Source: JBOGWP01 sp050693875
GTDB taxonomy: Bacteria; Actinomycetota; CADDZG01; JAHWKV01; JBOGWP01
Direction of reading: 5' to 3'
Assembly (NCBI GenBank): GCA_050693875.1
Contig: JBOGWP010000051.1
Span: 1-8,591, forward strand
Length of the DNA stretch: 8,591 nt
Shown: piece after piece, positions 6,759 to 8,591 of the stretch
Numbering within the stretch: position 1 is the stretch's first letter
Layout of the letters: every line of letters starts with the position of its first letter
Program-made: the position numbers and the translations under genes
The notes under the pieces: model-generated
The model's database searches: none
Seen by the model: the letters and a program-made list of their open reading frames with translations, nothing else
Told to the model about the DNA's origin: nothing

Positions 6759-6773
6759 GGCGCTGCCCGGTTG

Positions 6774-7367
6774 CTACCCGTTCATCACGAAGGGACCGGT
6801 CCACATCCCCGACCCGGGCCCCTCGTAGGAGATGCCCCCGATGTTAATGCGTACCCTATCCGCCTTCCCGGCGACGATGGGGGCGGTGAAGTAGGCCGGG
6901 TTCTGGACCTCGATGGCGGCTTCGCCTTTCAGGTTCTTCAGCACCGACCCGCTGCAATCGATGTAGTCTCCCGCCTTCACCGAGACCTGCTCGTCGGTCC
7001 AGCTGGCTTCGAAGGGAGCATCGAACATCCCCTTCAGGTCCACGACCAGGTCCCCGAGACCTGCGGCGTCGCCTCCCAGCTCGCCACTGAAGATGCGCCG
7101 GAGCCCGTCGCGCTGCTCGTCGCTGTCGTTGGTGTCGAAGATCAAGGCCGCCGTGAGTCCCCCGGTGAACCAGGGGTCGGGACCGAAGGTGCTGGCCATG
7201 ATCATCTTGATGCCGGCGAGACTCGTCCCCTCGACGTCTCCCTCCTGGAGCTCGATGTAGATGACCCCGTTGCACCGCCCGTTGTCCGGGTTCTGCCCGA
7301 AGGCGCACGGGCAGGGGGACGAGCAGCTGCAGAACTCTGTGCTCTTTCCGGACATGTGGTAGGGCAC
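6774..7367 (-). CDS. DUF1326 family protein with an N-terminal cysteine cluster
   Basis: Predicted 197 residues and matching the DUF1326 family in length and pattern. The GTG at 7367 is preferred because a strong AAAGGAGGA ends 5 nt upstream of it; an ATG at 7355 is possible but lies 17 nt from that site. Near the start is CSCSSPCPC (C13, C15, C19, C21) followed by C32, a cluster typical of the family and suited to binding a metal ion or forming disulfides. The rest is a soluble alpha/beta domain without signal peptide or membrane segment. It shares orientation with the DUF2182 membrane-protein gene 64 nt upstream, and the two families are often neighbours, so they probably act together. The biochemical function is not established, and metal handling is inference. 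Confidence 0.9.
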   Translation of the reverse strand: MPYHMSGKSTEFCSCSSPCPCAFGQNPDNGRCNGVIYIELQEGDVEGTSLAGIKMIMASTFGPDPWFTGGLTAALIFDTNDSDEQRDGLRRIFSGELGGDAAGLGDLVVDLKGMFDAPFEASWTDEQVSVKAGDYIDCSGSVLKNLKGEAAIEVQNPAYFTAPIVAGKADRVRINIGGISYEGPGSGMWTGPFVMNG

Positions 7368-7371
7368 TGGC

Positions 7372-7380
7372 TCCTCCTTT
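7372..7380 (-). promoter_or_regulatory. Ribosome binding site of the DUF1326 gene
   Basis: On the minus strand AAAGGAGGA is a near-perfect Shine-Dalgarno sequence; its GGAGG core is 5 nt from the GTG at 7367. It is the best such site in the window and decides the start. The gene is thus translated from its own site within the presumed two-gene transcript. Confidence 0.75.
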
Positions 7381-7431
7381 CGGTCGACCCGGCTTGGACC
7401 TCAACGCTGCTCTTCGGCGTCCATCACCCCC

Positions 7432-8283
7432 TCACACCAGCACCGCAGGCCAGGCGGCGATAACCAGCCCGATGGCGACCAGCGCCAGGCCGAGTGGCTT
7501 CGCGGTCAGGGCCCCGAACGGAAGCACCTTCTCCGCGAAGATCACTGCCGCGAGGACGCCCATCCATACGAGGTTCATCAGCCCTACGACAAAGTGCACG
7601 AGCATGAGTGCCCAGCAGCAGCCCAGGCACGAGAGGCCGTGCCTTGCGCCCATGCGGGTGCCTCCCCGAAGGCCCGGCCGCCAGGAGAAGAAGTGCTGGA
7701 ACGGCGTTCGGCACGCCTTGAGGCACGCCCACTTGAGCGGCGTGAGCTGGTAGATCCCCGCGATGGCGACGATCCCGCCGGCCAGTACGCCGGCAGTGCG
7801 GGCCGGCATGGGTGGGACGAAGGCGAGCGTCAATCGGTAGAGCAGGTAGGCGAAGGCCCCGCTCGCGGACCAGACCGCCAGGTACGACCCGATGAACAAC
7901 GGCACCGAGAGGGGGGACTCGTCGCGGCGTGCCGCGATCCTCCAGTGGGCAATCACCATGGGGGCCACCGCAGGGAACATCATCGCGACCATCATCGTCA
8001 CCCACATCGAGAGAAAGATGCTCACGGCCACGGCGGTCTCGCCGGTGTCCATCCCCATCTGGGGAGCCTCCATCTCCATGCCCGCGCCCATGTCATGGTG
8101 CCCGGCCTGCACGAGCGGGACGATGCCGCCCATCGACCCACGCATCGACTGGCGAGCCGATACCACCCATGCGGCCGCTGACAGGGCGAGGAGGCACGCC
8201 AGGATGATCGAGGCGGAGAGCCGGACGGCTCTCTGGGGCCAGGGCCTGCCGGGCGTGGCGGAGGCGCCCTCGCCGGCGCTCAT
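7432..8283 (-). CDS. DUF2182 integral membrane protein with Met/His-rich loop and Cys motifs
   Basis: Predicted 283 residues from the ATG at 8283. An in-frame GTG at 8334 adds 17 residues, but its GAGGA sits directly against the codon, too close for a normal ribosome binding site. The protein has about seven hydrophobic segments: TM1 near residues 20-42, then WVTMMVAMMFPAVAP, then segments around 126-150, 164-180, 217-241, 243-257 and 263-282. The family hallmarks are present: TMMVAMMFPA, PLKWACLKAC (C187, C191) and GLSCLGCCW (C219, C222, C223). The TM1-TM2 loop is rich in Met and His (H62, H63, M65, M69, M71, M76, M78), as in copper-binding segments. DUF2182 members are described only as predicted metal-binding membrane proteins. 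It is the first gene of a likely operon with DUF1326, 64 nt downstream. Copper or another soft metal is a plausible ligand, but this is inference. Confidence 0.9.
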   Translation of the reverse strand: MSAGEGASATPGRPWPQRAVRLSASIILACLLALSAAAWVVSARQSMRGSMGGIVPLVQAGHHDMGAGMEMEAPQMGMDTGETAVAVSIFLSMWVTMMVAMMFPAVAPMVIAHWRIAARRDESPLSVPLFIGSYLAVWSASGAFAYLLYRLTLAFVPPMPARTAGVLAGGIVAIAGIYQLTPLKWACLKACRTPFQHFFSWRPGLRGGTRMGARHGLSCLGCCWALMLVHFVVGLMNLVWMGVLAAVIFAEKVLPFGALTAKPLGLALVAIGLVIAAWPAVLV

Positions 8284-8363
8284 CGCCGAGGGGGCCGGGA
8301 TGTGAAGCTGCGCGGATTCCCTCGCACCGCACACTCCTCGGGCTCCAAAGTTGCCAGAAAGGT

Positions 8364-8388
8364 TAGCGGGTCGCTTCGCTCCCCGCTA
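8364..8388. repeat. Stem-loop with the same loop as the 74-bp repeat
   Basis: TAGCGGG / CCCGCTA form a perfect 7-bp stem around the loop TCGCTTCGCTC. The same 11-base loop occurs in each copy of the downstream repeat, but between a different stem. On the minus strand the stem is preceded by GT, giving GTAG at its base, reminiscent of REP elements. It lies 81 nt upstream of the DUF2182 ATG, between that gene and the repeats. It could be a repeat relic, a terminator for a transcript coming from the right, or a leader structure. Confidence 0.5.
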
Positions 8389-8407
8389 CAGGCCAGAGAG
8401 GCAAGGG

Positions 8408-8422
8408 GCGGCCTCCGGCCGC
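8408..8422. repeat. Short GC-rich hairpin at the edge of the repeat region
   Basis: GCGGCC TCC GGCCGC is a perfect 6-bp stem with a 3-nt loop. It is followed at 8424-8437 by GTCCTCAATGTCGG, a near copy (two differences) of GTCCTCTATGCCGG in both repeat units, so this stretch looks like a diverged unit of the same family. Confidence 0.45.
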
Positions 8423-8445
8423 GGTCCTCAATGTCGGCCCGCCTC

Positions 8446-8591
8446 GCCCCGCTCGGCGAGCCGAGGCTTCGCCGGCAGTCCTCTATGCCGGCAGGCCCTC
8501 GCTTCGCTCTGCCTGCCGGGCCCCGCTCGGCGAGCCGAGGCTTCGCCGGCAGTCCTCTATGCCGGCAGGCCCTCGCTTCGCTCTGCCTGCC
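8446..8591. repeat. Tandem 74-bp repeat, at least two copies, running to the window edge
   Basis: Copy 1 spans 8446-8519 and copy 2 spans 8520-8591, cut by the window end; the 72 overlapping positions are identical. Each unit holds a GCTC/GAGC mini-hairpin, GGCTTCGCC, the motif GTCCTCTATGCCGG, and a hairpin with stem CCGGCAGGC / GCCTGCCGG (8488-8496 with 8511-8519 in copy 1; the last two pairs are off the window in copy 2) whose loop contains TCGCTTCGCTC. No open frame with family features crosses it. The whole 308-nt stretch from 8284 is non-coding: the DUF2182 leader first, then the structured repeats. Confidence 0.85.

Noticed and set aside
6751..6769. CGGGC / GCCCG inverted repeat between trpD and the DUF1326 gene as a bidirectional terminator
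   Set aside because: The stem is only 5 bp with a 9-nt loop, it starts inside the trpD coding end, and no T tract follows on either side.
8446..8591. CRISPR array
   Set aside because: The 74-bp units are directly adjacent and identical, with no unique spacers and no cas genes in view.

Overview
The window is GC-rich throughout, with strong G/C third-position bias, so long antisense reading frames are common and were discounted. Two things point to a high-GC Actinomycetota- or Chloroflexota-like bacterium: a remnant of a deazaflavin (F420)-dependent oxidoreductase, and -10 boxes lying 6-9 nt before start codons, as in leaderless transcripts. The phylum cannot be fixed from the sequence alone. 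There is no tRNA, rRNA, CRISPR array or recognisable transposase.

Layout, left to right. (1) 2-1100, plus strand: the 3' end of a DrrA-type ABC exporter ATPase, overlapping by ATGA a DrrB-type ABC-2 permease that carries a one-base frameshift near 441. A GC-rich hairpin closes the operon at 1111-1132. (2) 1215-3500, plus: a large exported protein anchored at its C-terminus, with six Asp-box (BNR) motifs, i.e. a sialidase-like beta-propeller. (3) about 3518-3836, minus: a decayed F420-dependent nitroreductase-family gene with an internal deletion, a frameshift and no stop at the expected end. (4) 3875-5704, plus: a 609-residue fusion of an endonuclease IV-like TIM barrel with a LigD-type primase-polymerase domain, without a ligase domain. 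(5) 5730-6758, plus: trpD, anthranilate phosphoribosyltransferase. (6) 6774-8283, minus: a DUF2182 membrane protein followed by a cysteine-rich DUF1326 protein, a probable two-gene operon converging on trpD. (7) 8284-8591: no gene. It holds hairpins and a 74-bp repeat, tandem at least twice, that runs to the window edge.

The most notable element is the nuclease-polymerase fusion. Its N-terminal half keeps most of the metal-ligand motifs of AP endonuclease IV. Its C-terminal half keeps the catalytic Asp residues of the LigD polymerase domain. Together they suggest one polypeptide that could process abasic or blocked 3' ends and then fill in during end joining or base-excision repair. The second interesting unit is the DUF2182/DUF1326 pair, with Met/His-rich and Cys-rich motifs that suggest metal handling. 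The other genes look like ordinary exporter, surface-protein and tryptophan-biosynthesis functions, with two broken genes among them.
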